Assembly: GCF_000709345.1 (NCBI RefSeq)
Contig: NZ_KL448323.1
Coordinates: 1,148,912-1,212,911, forward strand
Direction: 5' to 3'
DNA from: Polaromonas glacialis
GTDB taxonomy: Bacteria > Pseudomonadota > Gammaproteobacteria > Burkholderiales > Burkholderiaceae_C
Length of the DNA: 64,000 nucleotides
This document shows, in pieces, positions 9,015-17,956 of the stretch (position 1 is its first letter; each line of letters opens with the position of its first letter). Both the position numbers and the translations under genes were made by a program. The notes under the pieces were generated by a model. The model did not search any database, had not been told where the DNA came from, and worked only from the letters and a program-made list of their open reading frames with translations.

Positions 9015-9055
9015 GGGGCAGAGGCCACGGCCATGTGGCTGCGCGCCTCTGCCCC
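9015..9055 (+). promoter_or_regulatory. long hairpin between odhB and lpd
   Basis: GGGGCAGAGGC pairs perfectly with GCCTCTGCCCC (11 bp), and the loop can form a further CCAC/GTGG stem. It fills most of the odhB-lpd gap and ends about 10 bases before the lpd ribosome site. No T-run follows, so partial termination, RNA processing or 3'-end protection of odhAB mRNA is more likely than a strong terminator. Confidence 0.55.
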
Positions 9056-9074
9056 GCATTTACTGGAAAAGAAT

Positions 9075-10502
9075 ATGTCCAAACAATTTGACGTGATCGT
9101 CATCGGCGGCGGTCCCGGCGGCTACATTGCGGCCATTCGTGCCGCCCAGCTGGGTTTTAACGTTGCCTGCATCGACGAGTGGAAGAATGCCAAGGGCGGA
9201 CCTGCCCTGGGCGGAACCTGCACCAACACGGGCTGCATTCCGTCCAAAGCGCTGCTGCAATCCTCGGAGTATTTCGAGCATGCGGGCCACCACTTTGCCG
9301 ACCACGGCATTGAGGTTAAAGGTCTTGGTCTCGATGTTGGCAAGATGATTGGCCGCAAGGATACGGTTGTCAAGCAAAACAACGATGGCATCATTTACCT
9401 GTTCAAAAAGAACAAGGTCACTTTTTTCCATGGTCGTGGTTCTTTTGTGGCAGCCCGGGACGGCGCTTATGACGTCAAGGTCGCAGGCACTGCCGAGGAA
9501 ACCATCTCCGGCAAGCACATCATTGTGGCTACCGGCTCCAATGCCAGGGCTTTGCCGGGTGCGCCTTTCGACGAAGTCAACATTTTGTCGAATGACGGCG
9601 CCCTGCGCATCGGTGCGGTTCCCCAGAAACTGGGCGTCATCGGCTCTGGCGTGATTGGCCTGGAAATGGGTTCGGTCTGGCGCCGCCTGGGTGCCGACGT
9701 GACGATTCTCGAAGGACTTCCCGCCTTCCTGGGCGCGGTTGATCAGCAGATCGCCAAAGAGGCGCACAAGGCATTCACCAAGCAAGGCCTGAAAATCGAA
9801 CTGGGCGTGAAAGTCGGCGAGATCAAGAACGGCAAGGCGGGCGTCTCCATCGCTTATGCCAATGCCAAGGGTGAAGCGCAGACGCTGGAAGTTGACAAAC
9901 TCATCATTTCCATCGGCCGCACGGCCAACACCATCGGGCTCAACCCGGAAGCCGTGGGCTTGAGTCTGGACGAGCGTGGTGCGATTGTGGTCGATGGCGA
10001 CTGCAAGACCAATTTGCCCAATGTGTGGGCGGTGGGCGACGTGGTGCGTGGCCCGATGCTGGCGCACAAGGCTGAAGAAGAGGGCGTGGCTGTCGCCGAG
10101 CGCATCGCCGGTCAGCATGGCCATGTTAATTTCAACACCATTCCGTGGGTCATCTACACCAGCCCCGAGATTGCATGGGTTGGCCAGACCGAGGAACAGC
10201 TGAAGGCGGAAGGGCGTGCTTACAAGTCCGGCACTTTCCCCTTCATGGCCAACGGCCGGGCTAGGGCGCTGGGCGACACGACCGGCATGGTCAAGATGCT
10301 GGCCGATGCGGCAACCGATGAAATTCTGGGGGTCCACATTGTCGGACCCATGGCCAGTGAATTGATTGCCGAGTGCGTCGTGGCGATGGAATTCCGGGCG
10401 AGCAGTGAAGATATTGCCCGTATCTGCCATGCCCATCCTTCGCTGAGCGAGGCTACAAAAGAAGCAGCGCTTGCTGTTGACAAGCGCACGCTCAATTTCT
10501 AA
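9075..10502 (+). CDS. lpdA: dihydrolipoamide dehydrogenase (E3)
   Basis: FAD-dependent E3 that reoxidises the dihydrolipoyl arm and reduces NAD+. The start at 9075 ([13 protein letters not shown]) follows GGAAAAG; an upstream in-frame start at 9033 would read through the intergenic hairpin and is rejected. Visible: the FAD dinucleotide fold [10 protein letters not shown] (residues 10-20), the redox-active disulfide [13 protein letters not shown] near residue 45, the NAD-binding [17 protein letters not shown] near 193-210, the second FAD motif [20 protein letters not shown], and the C-terminal active-site HAHPSLSEA. 475 aa, standard length. Third gene of the OGDH operon, but the hairpin upstream may reduce or decouple its expression. 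Confidence 0.96.
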   Translation: MSKQFDVIVIGGGPGGYIAAIRAAQLGFNVACIDEWKNAKGGPALGGTCTNTGCIPSKALLQSSEYFEHAGHHFADHGIEVKGLGLDVGKMIGRKDTVVKQNNDGIIYLFKKNKVTFFHGRGSFVAARDGAYDVKVAGTAEETISGKHIIVATGSNARALPGAPFDEVNILSNDGALRIGAVPQKLGVIGSGVIGLEMGSVWRRLGADVTILEGLPAFLGAVDQQIAKEAHKAFTKQGLKIELGVKVGEIKNGKAGVSIAYANAKGEAQTLEVDKLIISIGRTANTIGLNPEAVGLSLDERGAIVVDGDCKTNLPNVWAVGDVVRGPMLAHKAEEEGVAVAERIAGQHGHVNFNTIPWVIYTSPEIAWVGQTEEQLKAEGRAYKSGTFPFMANGRARALGDTTGMVKMLADAATDEILGVHIVGPMASELIAECVVAMEFRASSEDIARICHAHPSLSEATKEAALAVDKRTLNF

Positions 10503-10514
10503 GGGCATCGCGTA

Positions 10515-11618
10515 GTGTCACATCCGGTTCGGTCAGCTTATGACGCTGAATTATCTGCACGGGGCTATGCGAGTGACCCTGCGCAGTTGCTTGCGATCGA
10601 TGTGCTGGAGCGCTGTGCCACAGAGTGGGCAGCCTACAAGGGGCAAAGGTCAAATGCGTTCAAGAAGCTGATCAATCGTCCGCCCATTCCGCGCGGTGTG
10701 TACATGTACGGCGGGGTGGGGCGCGGCAAAAGCTTTTTGATGGACTGCTTTTTCAATGCAGTGCCACTCAAGCGAAAAGTACGGCTTCACTTCCATGAAT
10801 TCATGCGCGAAGTCCATCGGGAATTGCTGGATCTGCAAGGGACGTCCAATCCGCTGGACGCCTTGGGAAAGCGAATGGCGAAGCGGTTCAGACTGATTTG
10901 TTTTGACGAGTTTCATGTGGCTGATATCACCGATGCCATGATCCTTCATCGCATGCTTGTCGCCCTGTTTGACAACGGCGTAGGGTTCGTGACGACATCG
11001 AATTTTCATCCTGACAAGCTTTACCCCAATGGATTGCATCGCGATCGCATTCTGCCAGCTATTGAACTGTTGAAGACGCACATGGAAGTCATCAATGTTG
11101 ACAATGGCACCGACTATCGGCGGCGTACGCTAGAACAGGCCAGGCTCTATCATTTACCGCTCGGTCCTGAGGCCGATGCTGAAATGACGGAAACCTTTAA
11201 CCGGCTAACTGCTTCCAAGGATGAAAACCCGGTGCTTCAGATCGAATCCAGACAGATCCAGGCGAGGCGAAAAGCCGGCGGGGTGGTATGGTTTGACTTC
11301 AAGACCTTGTGCGGAGGGCCGCGGTCCCAGAATGATTATCTTGAAATCGCAACCCAGTTCCATACGGTGCTGGTCAGTGACGTGCCTTATATGCCGGTCC
11401 GCATGGCCTCGGAGGCCCGGCGTTTTACGTGGCTGGTGGATGTGCTGTACGACCGCCGGGTGAAACTGATACTTTCTGCGGCTGTGCCGCCTGAAGCTTT
11501 GTACACCGAAGGTCCTCTGGTGCATGAGTTTCCGCGGACTGTGTCGCGGCTCAATGAAATGCAGTCCATGGAGTTTCTGGCTCTGGAGCACAGAACTGTA
11601 GACACCACCTTGACATGA
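10515..11618 (+). CDS. zapE: ZapE/AFG1-family ATPase
   Basis: AAA-type ATPase of the AFG1/ZapE family (367 aa, usual length). E. coli ZapE is known to bind FtsZ and affect division under stress or low oxygen. Walker A GGVGRGKS is near residue 65-73, Walker B LICFDEFHVAD near 128-136, and the conserved TTSNFHPDKLYPNGLHRDRI near 158. The start is GTG 10515, twelve bases after the lpd stop, which suggests cotranscription with the OGDH operon. Its stop overlaps the ATG of the next gene by four bases (ATGA). Confidence 0.93.
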   Translation: MSHPVRSAYDAELSARGYASDPAQLLAIDVLERCATEWAAYKGQRSNAFKKLINRPPIPRGVYMYGGVGRGKSFLMDCFFNAVPLKRKVRLHFHEFMREVHRELLDLQGTSNPLDALGKRMAKRFRLICFDEFHVADITDAMILHRMLVALFDNGVGFVTTSNFHPDKLYPNGLHRDRILPAIELLKTHMEVINVDNGTDYRRRTLEQARLYHLPLGPEADAEMTETFNRLTASKDENPVLQIESRQIQARRKAGGVVWFDFKTLCGGPRSQNDYLEIATQFHTVLVSDVPYMPVRMASEARRFTWLVDVLYDRRVKLILSAAVPPEALYTEGPLVHEFPRTVSRLNEMQSMEFLALEHRTVDTTLT

Positions 11619-12262
11619 AATCTTTCGTCACTGCATTTTTTCTGTTGTCACTTGGCGGTTTTGCAAGCTCGCAAATCGGCCCCGTGAATGTGCAAACTGA
11701 CGATATCGATGCGCAAAGAGCCGCCATTGCCGCCGAGCGAAACAGGCTGAAAGCCAGTTTCTTGGGCGAAGATGCGGCCTGCTACAAAAAGTTTGCTGTC
11801 AACAACTGCCTTGAGAACGTCAACGCCAGGCGCAGGACCGTCATGGCAGACCTGAGGCGGCAGGAAATTATGCTCAATGACGAGCAGCGAAAAAACAAGG
11901 CTGAGCAGCAGATTCGCAAGAGCCAGGAGAAGTCATCGCCTGAAAGTATGCAGCAGGACAGCGACCGCCGGACCAAAGCGATTGAAGATTTTCGAGGCCG
12001 GCAAGGGCGTGACCAGGAAAATGCGCAGCGGCGCAATGCTGCTGTTGCGAACGAAGCGGCTGTCCGCGAAGCCAACGCGGCCCGGCTTGAAAATCACGAG
12101 AAAAAAAATCAGGCACGCGCCGAGAAGCAAGCCAATGCAGTGGGAGAAGAAAAAAAATTCAAGGAGCGTCAGATTCAAGCGCAGGAGCGTCGAGCCCAGC
12201 ATGAAGCCGATCAGGCAAATCGTGTCAAACCTGCCTCGAAACCGTTACCCTTGCCCCAGTAG
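11615..12262 (+). CDS. secreted charged coiled-coil protein, unknown
   Basis: Not recognised as a named family. The 215-aa product begins with a Sec signal peptide (MKSFVTAFFLLSLGGFASSQ, cleavage likely near residue 19). A short region with two cysteines follows (DAACYKKFAVNNCLENV, residues about 49-65), which could form a disulfide in the periplasm. The rest is a long, highly charged helix rich in Gln, Arg, Lys, Glu and Ala (about 65-200), almost certainly coiled coil, with a Pro-rich end. It overlaps the zapE stop by four bases, so the two are probably translationally coupled. Convergent with the PP2C gene. Confidence 0.75.
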   Translation: MKSFVTAFFLLSLGGFASSQIGPVNVQTDDIDAQRAAIAAERNRLKASFLGEDAACYKKFAVNNCLENVNARRRTVMADLRRQEIMLNDEQRKNKAEQQIRKSQEKSSPESMQQDSDRRTKAIEDFRGRQGRDQENAQRRNAAVANEAAVREANAARLENHEKKNQARAEKQANAVGEEKKFKERQIQAQERRAQHEADQANRVKPASKPLPLPQ

Positions 12263-12275
12263 CAGGAGGCGGCTT

Positions 12276-13034
12276 TTAATCCAGCGGTTCAAACTTGACA
12301 ATCACCAGCGACAGATTGTCGCCAACGCCTCGTGCGCGCTTGCATGCTTTCTGAATCAGGAATTCAGCTCCCTCGCGTGGCGACAGCATTGACAGGGCAG
12401 ACCCCATCTCACTGGTGTTGAAGTAATGCCAGATGCCATCACTGCAAGCCATCAACACGTCATCGGGCTGGAGTTTTGGAATGTAATGCTGGGCAATGGG
12501 TGGCGCTTCTTCCGCCCCCAGGCAACCCATGAGAATATTTGACTGGGGGTGATTGTTGGCTTCTTCTTCACTGATCTCGCCCTTGGCTACCAGCGTTTGA
12601 ACATAGGAATGGTCCACAGTTTTGTAGACCAGCTTGCTGCCATGGTAGTGGTAAATGCGCGAATCCCCGGTGTGGACCCAATGGCATTCGCCGCTCGGAT
12701 TAATCAGGAATGCAGCCAGCGTGCTGTGGGGCTCCTGTTCAGAGGAAATCGCCGTCAGTTTGATGACGATATGGGCTTCCTCGACAATTTGCCTTAGCAT
12801 CGATGGGCCATCGTCAGTGTCTGGTGAATAGCGGTCAAAAAGCTGCTTTGCCGTCAGCATCACCTGGTCGGAGGCTTTGCGTCCGCCGCTCCGACCGCCC
12901 ATTCCGTCGGCAACGATGCCCAAAATACATTCGGGAATGCGGTGATGGCTCAGCAAACTGACCTGGTCCTGCTGGTAGTCACGGTCACCCTTGTGGATGC
13001 CCGTAGAGGCTGTGATGCGATAACTTTTGGTCAT
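12276..13034 (-). CDS. PP2C-family protein serine/threonine phosphatase
   Basis: A 252-aa metal-dependent (PPM/PP2C) phosphatase of the bacterial Stp/PrpC type. Motifs in order: GIHKGDRDYQQDQ with an Asp for metal binding, VADGMGGRSGG, HTGDSRIYHYHGSKLVYKT, ACSDGIWHYFN and GVGDNLSLVIVKF with the final metal-binding Asp. A longer frame to 13100 exists, but the family match begins at MTKSYRITASTG (13034). No clear ribosome site precedes either start. No kinase gene is adjacent, so the substrate is not evident. Divergent from the small gene at 13123. Confidence 0.9.
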   Translation of the reverse strand: MTKSYRITASTGIHKGDRDYQQDQVSLLSHHRIPECILGIVADGMGGRSGGRKASDQVMLTAKQLFDRYSPDTDDGPSMLRQIVEEAHIVIKLTAISSEQEPHSTLAAFLINPSGECHWVHTGDSRIYHYHGSKLVYKTVDHSYVQTLVAKGEISEEEANNHPQSNILMGCLGAEEAPPIAQHYIPKLQPDDVLMACSDGIWHYFNTSEMGSALSMLSPREGAEFLIQKACKRARGVGDNLSLVIVKFEPLD

Positions 13035-13122
13035 TGTGGTCGTGGCAGCTTCGCTGTTTCTCGTTGTTTCTATTACCAGCGGCAATCGACGTATTATCAA
13101 GCGGCGTAAACGGAAAAATTCA

Positions 13123-13326
13123 TTGATCCTAAATCATTCCTCTCCCCAGCGGCTGCTAATACAGCTCAAAATCGAGCATGCAGACTTGAACGCACTTGCC
13201 GACAAGGCAGTGCATGCGCCGCACATCGACGAATTGTTGATCAAGCGGCTGAAAAAACGCCGACTTCAGCTTCGGGACCGCATCTCACGGCTGGAAGCGT
13301 CCCTGACTCCTCCCGCGCCTGCCTGA
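13123..13326 (+). CDS. small DUF465/YdcH-like protein
   Basis: A 67-aa helical protein resembling the DUF465 (YdcH) family, which are short all-helical proteins of unknown role. The matching part is LKIEHADLNALADKAVHAPH followed by a basic helix with LIKRLKKRRLQLRDRISRLE. TTG 13123 is proposed because GGAAAA lies seven bases upstream and it gives the usual family length; the open frame extends to 13027, but that part would be the antisense of the PP2C start. Its TGA shares one base with the ATG of the downstream helicase gene, so they are probably coupled. Confidence 0.65.
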   Translation: MILNHSSPQRLLIQLKIEHADLNALADKAVHAPHIDELLIKRLKKRRLQLRDRISRLEASLTPPAPA

Positions 13327-15332
13327 TGAATCTTGCATCCGAGGTGGATCAGGCCTTTTCGACTGGAGGCGTCTTGTCGCGGACAACGGAGCATTTTGTT
13401 CCTCGTAGCGGCCAGAAAGAGATGGCACTGGCGGTTTCGCAGGCCATCGAGGATGGGTATCCGCTCGTCGTCGAGGCCAGCACCGGCGTTGGCAAGACTT
13501 TTTCGTATCTGGTGCCAGCCCTGCTCAGCGGCGAGCGGATACTTTTGTCCACGGCAACCAAGGCTTTGCAGGATCAACTGTTTGGCCGCGATTTGCCCCG
13601 TCTGGTTGAAGCGCTTGAATTGCCAGTGAAGACTGCACTGCTCAAAGGCCGGGGCAGCTACCTGTGCCTTCATCGGATGGAGATGGCCCGGCAGGAGCGG
13701 TTTTTGCCTGAGGGCGTATCGATACGCTCGCTTGCCCGGGTGGAGGAGTGGTCCCAGGTCACGCGAACAGGCGATCTGGCGGAACTTCCCGGCCTTGACG
13801 AGCGTTCGCCCATGATTCCCCTGATCACTTCGACGCGGGACAATTGCCTGGGTTCGCAATGTCCGCGTTTTCGTGCCTGCCATGTCAACCTTGCCCGCAG
13901 GGAAGCCATGGCGGCCGATGTGGTTGTCATCAACCATCACCTGTTTTTTGCCGATCTGGCGGTTCGTGAATCAGGCGTGACCGAGTTGCTGCCTTCGGTA
14001 CGGATTGCCATTTTTGATGAGGCGCACCAGTTGAATGAAACGGGCGTGCAATTTCTGGGAAACAACCTGAGCACCGGGCAGTTGCTCGATTTTTCGCGGG
14101 ACATGCTGGCGGCCGGCTTGCAATTGGCACGCGGGCTGGTTGACTGGCAGCAAGTGGTTGCAGCCACCGAACAGGCCGCCCGTGAGTTGCGCCTTTGTGC
14201 CGGAAAACACTATCCCGGTACCAAACTTCGATGGGCTGCTTCGGTGCCGGATGGTTTGCCCGCAATCGATTGGCAGCACGCCCTGGAGGCTGTCCACGCC
14301 TCCTGCCTTCAGGCTTGCGCAGCGCTTGACACGGTCAGCGAAATTGCGCCTGATTTTGTCCGTCTTCATGAGCGTGCTGCCCAACTCGCAGAGCGTGTCG
14401 CCAGCTTTGCCAATACCTGCAAAGCCGGCTTTGTACGCTGGGTTGACGTGGGCACGCAGTTGCGGCTGGTCGAGTCGCCGCTCGATATTTCCGCAGCTGT
14501 GAAAAGCAAAATGCTCGGCATGTCGGGCGAAGGTGTCAAGACTTGGATATTTACCTCCGCAACGCTGGGCGATGACGAAAAACTCAGCTGGTTTACGCAA
14601 CCTTGCGGGCTCGAGGATGCCAGCGTACTGCGGATTGGAAGTCCATTCGACTACCAGCGCCAGGCCGCGCTCTATGTTCCGCCCAGCTTTCCCAAGCCTG
14701 GCGACCCGGCGCATCCTGTCAAGGTTGCCCAATCCGTGGCGACATGGTCACGCCAGTTGGGCGGGCGCACGATGGTGCTGACAACGACCTTGCGCGCTTT
14801 GCGAACCATCGGAGAGGCGCTGGTCGCTGTTTTCACGGAGCCAGAAGATCCGCTGGTGCTGGTGCAGGGCAGCATGCCCAAACGTGCGCTGATCGAGCGT
14901 TTTCGTGAAGGCGATTCACTCGGCGGGAAAGGCTGTGTTCTGGTGGCATCGGTATCGTTCTGGGAAGGCATTGACGTTCCCGGCGATGCCCTTCAACTGG
15001 TGATCATCGACAAGCTTCCTTTTCCTCCACCCAACGACCCTTTGGCCGAGGCCCGGGCGAAGTTGCTGGAGTCGCAAGGGCGCAGTGCCTTTACCGATTA
15101 CTTCCTGCCCGAAGCCGCTGTCGCCCTCAAGCAGGGCGCCGGTCGCCTGATACGCCGGGAAACGGATAAAGGAGTGCTGGTGGTCTGCGACAGTCGGCTG
15201 GTTTCGATGGGGTATGGACGCCGCCTGGTCAGGGCGCTGCCTCCGATGCAGAGGCTGGCGTCGGAACAGGCGCTGATGGACAGGCTGGCCAGTCTCACCA
15301 GAACTTGTACCACGGGTTCTCCGCCGTCCTGA
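13326..15332 (+). CDS. ATP-dependent DNA helicase, YoaA/DinG type
   Basis: XPD-like superfamily 2 iron-sulfur helicase of 668 aa. Walker A ASTGVGKTFSYL lies near residues 51-62. The Fe-S cluster cysteines are SYLCLHR (near 116), then NCLGSQCPRFRAC (near 175-187). The DEAH box IFDEAHQLNETG is near 229, and the C-terminal motifs include SFWEGIDVPGDALQLVIIDK and GAGRLIRRETDKGVLVVCDS. It lacks the longer inserts of DinG proper, and a true DinG is present at 57868, so YoaA is the better match. It ends overlapping the convergent bamD gene by 38 bases. Confidence 0.9.
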   Translation: MNLASEVDQAFSTGGVLSRTTEHFVPRSGQKEMALAVSQAIEDGYPLVVEASTGVGKTFSYLVPALLSGERILLSTATKALQDQLFGRDLPRLVEALELPVKTALLKGRGSYLCLHRMEMARQERFLPEGVSIRSLARVEEWSQVTRTGDLAELPGLDERSPMIPLITSTRDNCLGSQCPRFRACHVNLARREAMAADVVVINHHLFFADLAVRESGVTELLPSVRIAIFDEAHQLNETGVQFLGNNLSTGQLLDFSRDMLAAGLQLARGLVDWQQVVAATEQAARELRLCAGKHYPGTKLRWAASVPDGLPAIDWQHALEAVHASCLQACAALDTVSEIAPDFVRLHERAAQLAERVASFANTCKAGFVRWVDVGTQLRLVESPLDISAAVKSKMLGMSGEGVKTWIFTSATLGDDEKLSWFTQPCGLEDASVLRIGSPFDYQRQAALYVPPSFPKPGDPAHPVKVAQSVATWSRQLGGRTMVLTTTLRALRTIGEALVAVFTEPEDPLVLVQGSMPKRALIERFREGDSLGGKGCVLVASVSFWEGIDVPGDALQLVIIDKLPFPPPNDPLAEARAKLLESQGRSAFTDYFLPEAAVALKQGAGRLIRRETDKGVLVVCDSRLVSMGYGRRLVRALPPMQRLASEQALMDRLASLTRTCTTGSPPS

Positions 15333-16119
15333 AGCCTTTGCTCATGTACTGGCTTTGGGGATAGCTTTTTTCCAGGATGCGGCGCATGTCGTCACGCAAC
15401 TCGGTCATGCCAAGGGCATCGTAGGATTTGTAGAGAATGAAGGTGGCTTCTTCAAGCGCCGGAACGTCGCGGTAGTCGGCGATGGCGCTTTGCGCGCGGT
15501 TGATGGCGGCGACATAGGCGCCGCGTGAGTAGTAGTAGCGCGCAACATGGACTTCCGACTGCGCCAGCGAATTGACAATGTAATTCATACGCAGGCGTGA
15601 ATCAGGCGCATAGCGCGAATCGGGAAACCGGGCGACCAGTTCCTTGAACGACTCGAACGATTCCTTTGCCGCATTCTGGTCACGCTCGGACAGGTCCTGA
15701 CGCGAGATGAATCCGAAAAGGCCCAGGTTGTCATTGAAGTTCACCAGCCCTTTCAGGTACAGGGCGTAGTCCATGGCCGGGCTGGCGGGATGAAGTTTGA
15801 TGAACCGGTTCAGCGTGGCCAGGGCCTGGGCTTGCTCTGCGCCTTTATACTGGGCATAGGCCTTGTCGAGTTGCGCCTGCTGCGCCAGCGGCGTTCCAGC
15901 CGCGCGGCCTTCAAGCTTTTCGTAAAGCGGAATAGCTTTGTCGTAGGCGCCTGAACTGGCTTCGTCCTTGGCTTCGGCGTAAATCTTGTTCGGACTCCAG
16001 GTTGCAGTCTTGTCGGGCGCCGGTGTGGTTGAGCAACCCGACAACACAAACAAGCCTGCGCAAACGGCTGCTACAAGCGGCGATGCTTTCGGAAAATCCG
16101 ACAATTTGGCAAAAAACAT
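15295..16119 (-). CDS. bamD: outer membrane assembly lipoprotein BamD
   Basis: Essential lipoprotein of the BAM beta-barrel assembly machine. The 274-aa precursor has a signal peptide with lipobox LSGC (Cys29), then TPR-type helical repeats: SSGAYDKAIPLYEKLEGR, AQYKGAEQAQALATLNRFIK, and the conserved GLVNFNDNLGLFGFISRQDL with RFPDSRYAPDSRLRM, both typical of BamD/ComL. The C-terminus is EKSYPQSQYMSKGF. Divergent from rluD with only 17 bases between the start codons; convergent with and overlapping the helicase gene. Confidence 0.96.
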   Translation of the reverse strand: MFFAKLSDFPKASPLVAAVCAGLFVLSGCSTTPAPDKTATWSPNKIYAEAKDEASSGAYDKAIPLYEKLEGRAAGTPLAQQAQLDKAYAQYKGAEQAQALATLNRFIKLHPASPAMDYALYLKGLVNFNDNLGLFGFISRQDLSERDQNAAKESFESFKELVARFPDSRYAPDSRLRMNYIVNSLAQSEVHVARYYYSRGAYVAAINRAQSAIADYRDVPALEEATFILYKSYDALGMTELRDDMRRILEKSYPQSQYMSKGFRTAENPWYKFW

Positions 16120-16136
16120 AGCAATCGACCCTCTTG

Positions 16137-17171
16137 ATGACTGATTCAGAACTGAGAAAATTTATTATATCGGGCAGCGTTGATGCCAAATCGCCCGACG
16201 ACGATGCCCAGGACGAGGGAGACGCCGCTGCAGAAATGGAATTGCGCCATGTCAGCGTCCCGGTTGAGAGCCACGGGAGCCGGCTCGACAAAGCGCTGGC
16301 CGGACTGGTGCCGGAGTTTTCACGCAACTACCTTCAGCAATTGATCGAAGCCGGCGGCGTAACGGTCAAAGGCATTAAAACCGTCAAGACCTCTGCGAAG
16401 GTGAAGGCCGGCGATGAATTGTCAATCGAGTTGCGGCCCACGCCCCAGAGCCAGGCTTTCAAGCCTGAAGCCATGGCGCTCGAGATTGTGTATGAGGACG
16501 CTCACCTCTTGGTGATCAATAAACCAGCCGGCCTGGTGGTCCATCCGGCCCCCGGCAACTGGAGCGGCACCTTGCTCAACGGCTTGCTTGCCCACGATCC
16601 CCAGGCTTCCTTCATGCCGCGCGCCGGCATTGTGCACCGGCTCGACAAGGACACCAGCGGCCTGATGGTGGTGGCGCGCCAGCGTCAGACCATGGACCAG
16701 CTGGTGGGCATGATTGCCGCCCGCACAGTGAGCCGGGAATACATCGCGCTGGCGCATGGCGCGTGGGAAGGCGCAAAAACCCGCCAGGTCGAGGCACCCA
16801 TCGGCCGCGACCCGCGAAACCGGCTGCGCATGGCGGTGGTTGACCTGGAGAAAAATTCGGGCAAGACGGCTTCCACGGTGGTTTCCCTGATGGGCAACGC
16901 CGAAAAGCATTGCCTGGTCAAGTGCCGGCTGCATACCGGCCGCACCCACCAGATTCGCGTTCACATGGCATTTCTGGCCCATCCGCTGGTGTCGGATGCG
17001 TTGTACGGCGGCGCCCTTGCAGGCGACATGGCGCGCCAGGCGCTGCATGCCTGCCGGCTGGCATTTGCCCATCCGGCAACAGGCGAACCGATGGAATTCA
17101 AGTCGCCACCGCCGTCCGACCTGCTGTCTGCAATGGATGCTTTGGGCCTAAGATACAATCCTTCCCTGTAG
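16137..17171 (+). CDS. rluD: 23S rRNA pseudouridine synthase RluD
   Basis: Makes the conserved pseudouridines of 23S rRNA helix 69. The product (344 aa from ATG 16137) has an acidic N-terminal extension (residues 1-35), an S4 domain (about 40-105, SRLDKALAGLVPEFSRNYLQ), and the RluA-type catalytic domain with GIVHRLDKDTSGLMVVAR, in which Asp is the catalytic residue. It ends with RTHQIRVHMAFLAHPLVSD. The opposite orientation to bamD is common in proteobacteria. The extension is lowly conserved; a start at 16236 is possible. Confidence 0.94.
   Translation: MTDSELRKFIISGSVDAKSPDDDAQDEGDAAAEMELRHVSVPVESHGSRLDKALAGLVPEFSRNYLQQLIEAGGVTVKGIKTVKTSAKVKAGDELSIELRPTPQSQAFKPEAMALEIVYEDAHLLVINKPAGLVVHPAPGNWSGTLLNGLLAHDPQASFMPRAGIVHRLDKDTSGLMVVARQRQTMDQLVGMIAARTVSREYIALAHGAWEGAKTRQVEAPIGRDPRNRLRMAVVDLEKNSGKTASTVVSLMGNAEKHCLVKCRLHTGRTHQIRVHMAFLAHPLVSDALYGGALAGDMARQALHACRLAFAHPATGEPMEFKSPPPSDLLSAMDALGLRYNPSL
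16164..16169 (-). promoter_or_regulatory. consensus -10 box for bamD inside rluD start
   Basis: On the minus strand the six bases read TATAAT, 45-50 bases upstream of the bamD ATG. A -35 is weak (ATTTGG at 16-base spacing). If correct, the bamD promoter lies within the first codons of rluD. Confidence 0.45.
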
Positions 17172-17285
17172 TTTTCTGCTACCGGCAACATGGCTTCCTG
17201 ATCCAGGCAGAGCCCGCACGAATGCGATGCGCTGACAAAAGCGCCTTGATCCGCTTTCCTCCCGTTTATTTCGGAACGACCAATC

Positions 17286-17951
17286 ATGAATACGACGGAT
17301 GCCAGGCGCATCCTCGAAACAGCCCTTATTTGCGCACAGCAACCCCTGACGTTGCGCGAGCTTGGGGGTTTGTTTAACGGGGATGTTGCGGCTGACAGCA
17401 TTAAACTGGCGCTTGGAGACTTGCAGGACGAGTGGTCGAACCGAGGCGTGGAACTGGTGCATGTGGCCAGTGGATGGCGCTTTCAAAGCCGGCCGGAAAT
17501 GCGTGAGTACCTTGACCGGCTGACCCCTGAAAAACCGCCCCGCTATAGCCGGGCGACGCTGGAAACGCTGGCCATCATTGCCTATCGGCAGCCTGTGACG
17601 CGGGGTGACATGGAAGACATTCGCGGCGTGACGATCAACAGCCTGCTGCTCAGGCAGTTGGAGGATCGTGGATGGGTCGAGGTCATCGGTCATCGCGAGA
17701 CGGTTGGTCGTCCGGCGCTGTATGCGACGACCCGCCAGTTTCTTGATGACCTGGGCGTTGAATCTCTGGCCGGGCTGCCTTCGATGGGCGATACGCCGGC
17801 GCAGATTGCAAAGCTTGAACAGTTCGAACTGGGCATGGAGGACGCACCTGGCAGTTTTCCGCCGCTGACCATGCCGGAAGTGCAAATTTCGACCTATATC
17901 GAGGACCTAGCGTCGGATGCCGGCAAAAGTTCTCAACCTGATCCGCAGTAA
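17286..17951 (+). CDS. scpB: segregation and condensation protein ScpB
   Basis: Winged-helix subunit of the SMC-ScpAB condensin that organises the chromosome. 221 aa with two tandem winged-helix domains: residues 5-80 ([18 protein letters not shown]) and 85-165 ([20 protein letters not shown]), then the strongly conserved [20 protein letters not shown] and a partly disordered tail that binds ScpA. ATG 17286 follows a gap of 114 bases after rluD, in which TACAAT near 17153 could be a -10. The partner scpA is not in the window. The next gene, rluB, begins five bases later, a common scpB-rluB pairing. Confidence 0.93.
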   Translation: MNTTDARRILETALICAQQPLTLRELGGLFNGDVAADSIKLALGDLQDEWSNRGVELVHVASGWRFQSRPEMREYLDRLTPEKPPRYSRATLETLAIIAYRQPVTRGDMEDIRGVTINSLLLRQLEDRGWVEVIGHRETVGRPALYATTRQFLDDLGVESLAGLPSMGDTPAQIAKLEQFELGMEDAPGSFPPLTMPEVQISTYIEDLASDAGKSSQPDPQ

Positions 17952-17956
17952 TCCGT

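Noticed and set aside
9060..10508. 482-codon frame opposite lpd
   Set aside because: Shadow frame; Lpd motifs are certain on the plus strand.
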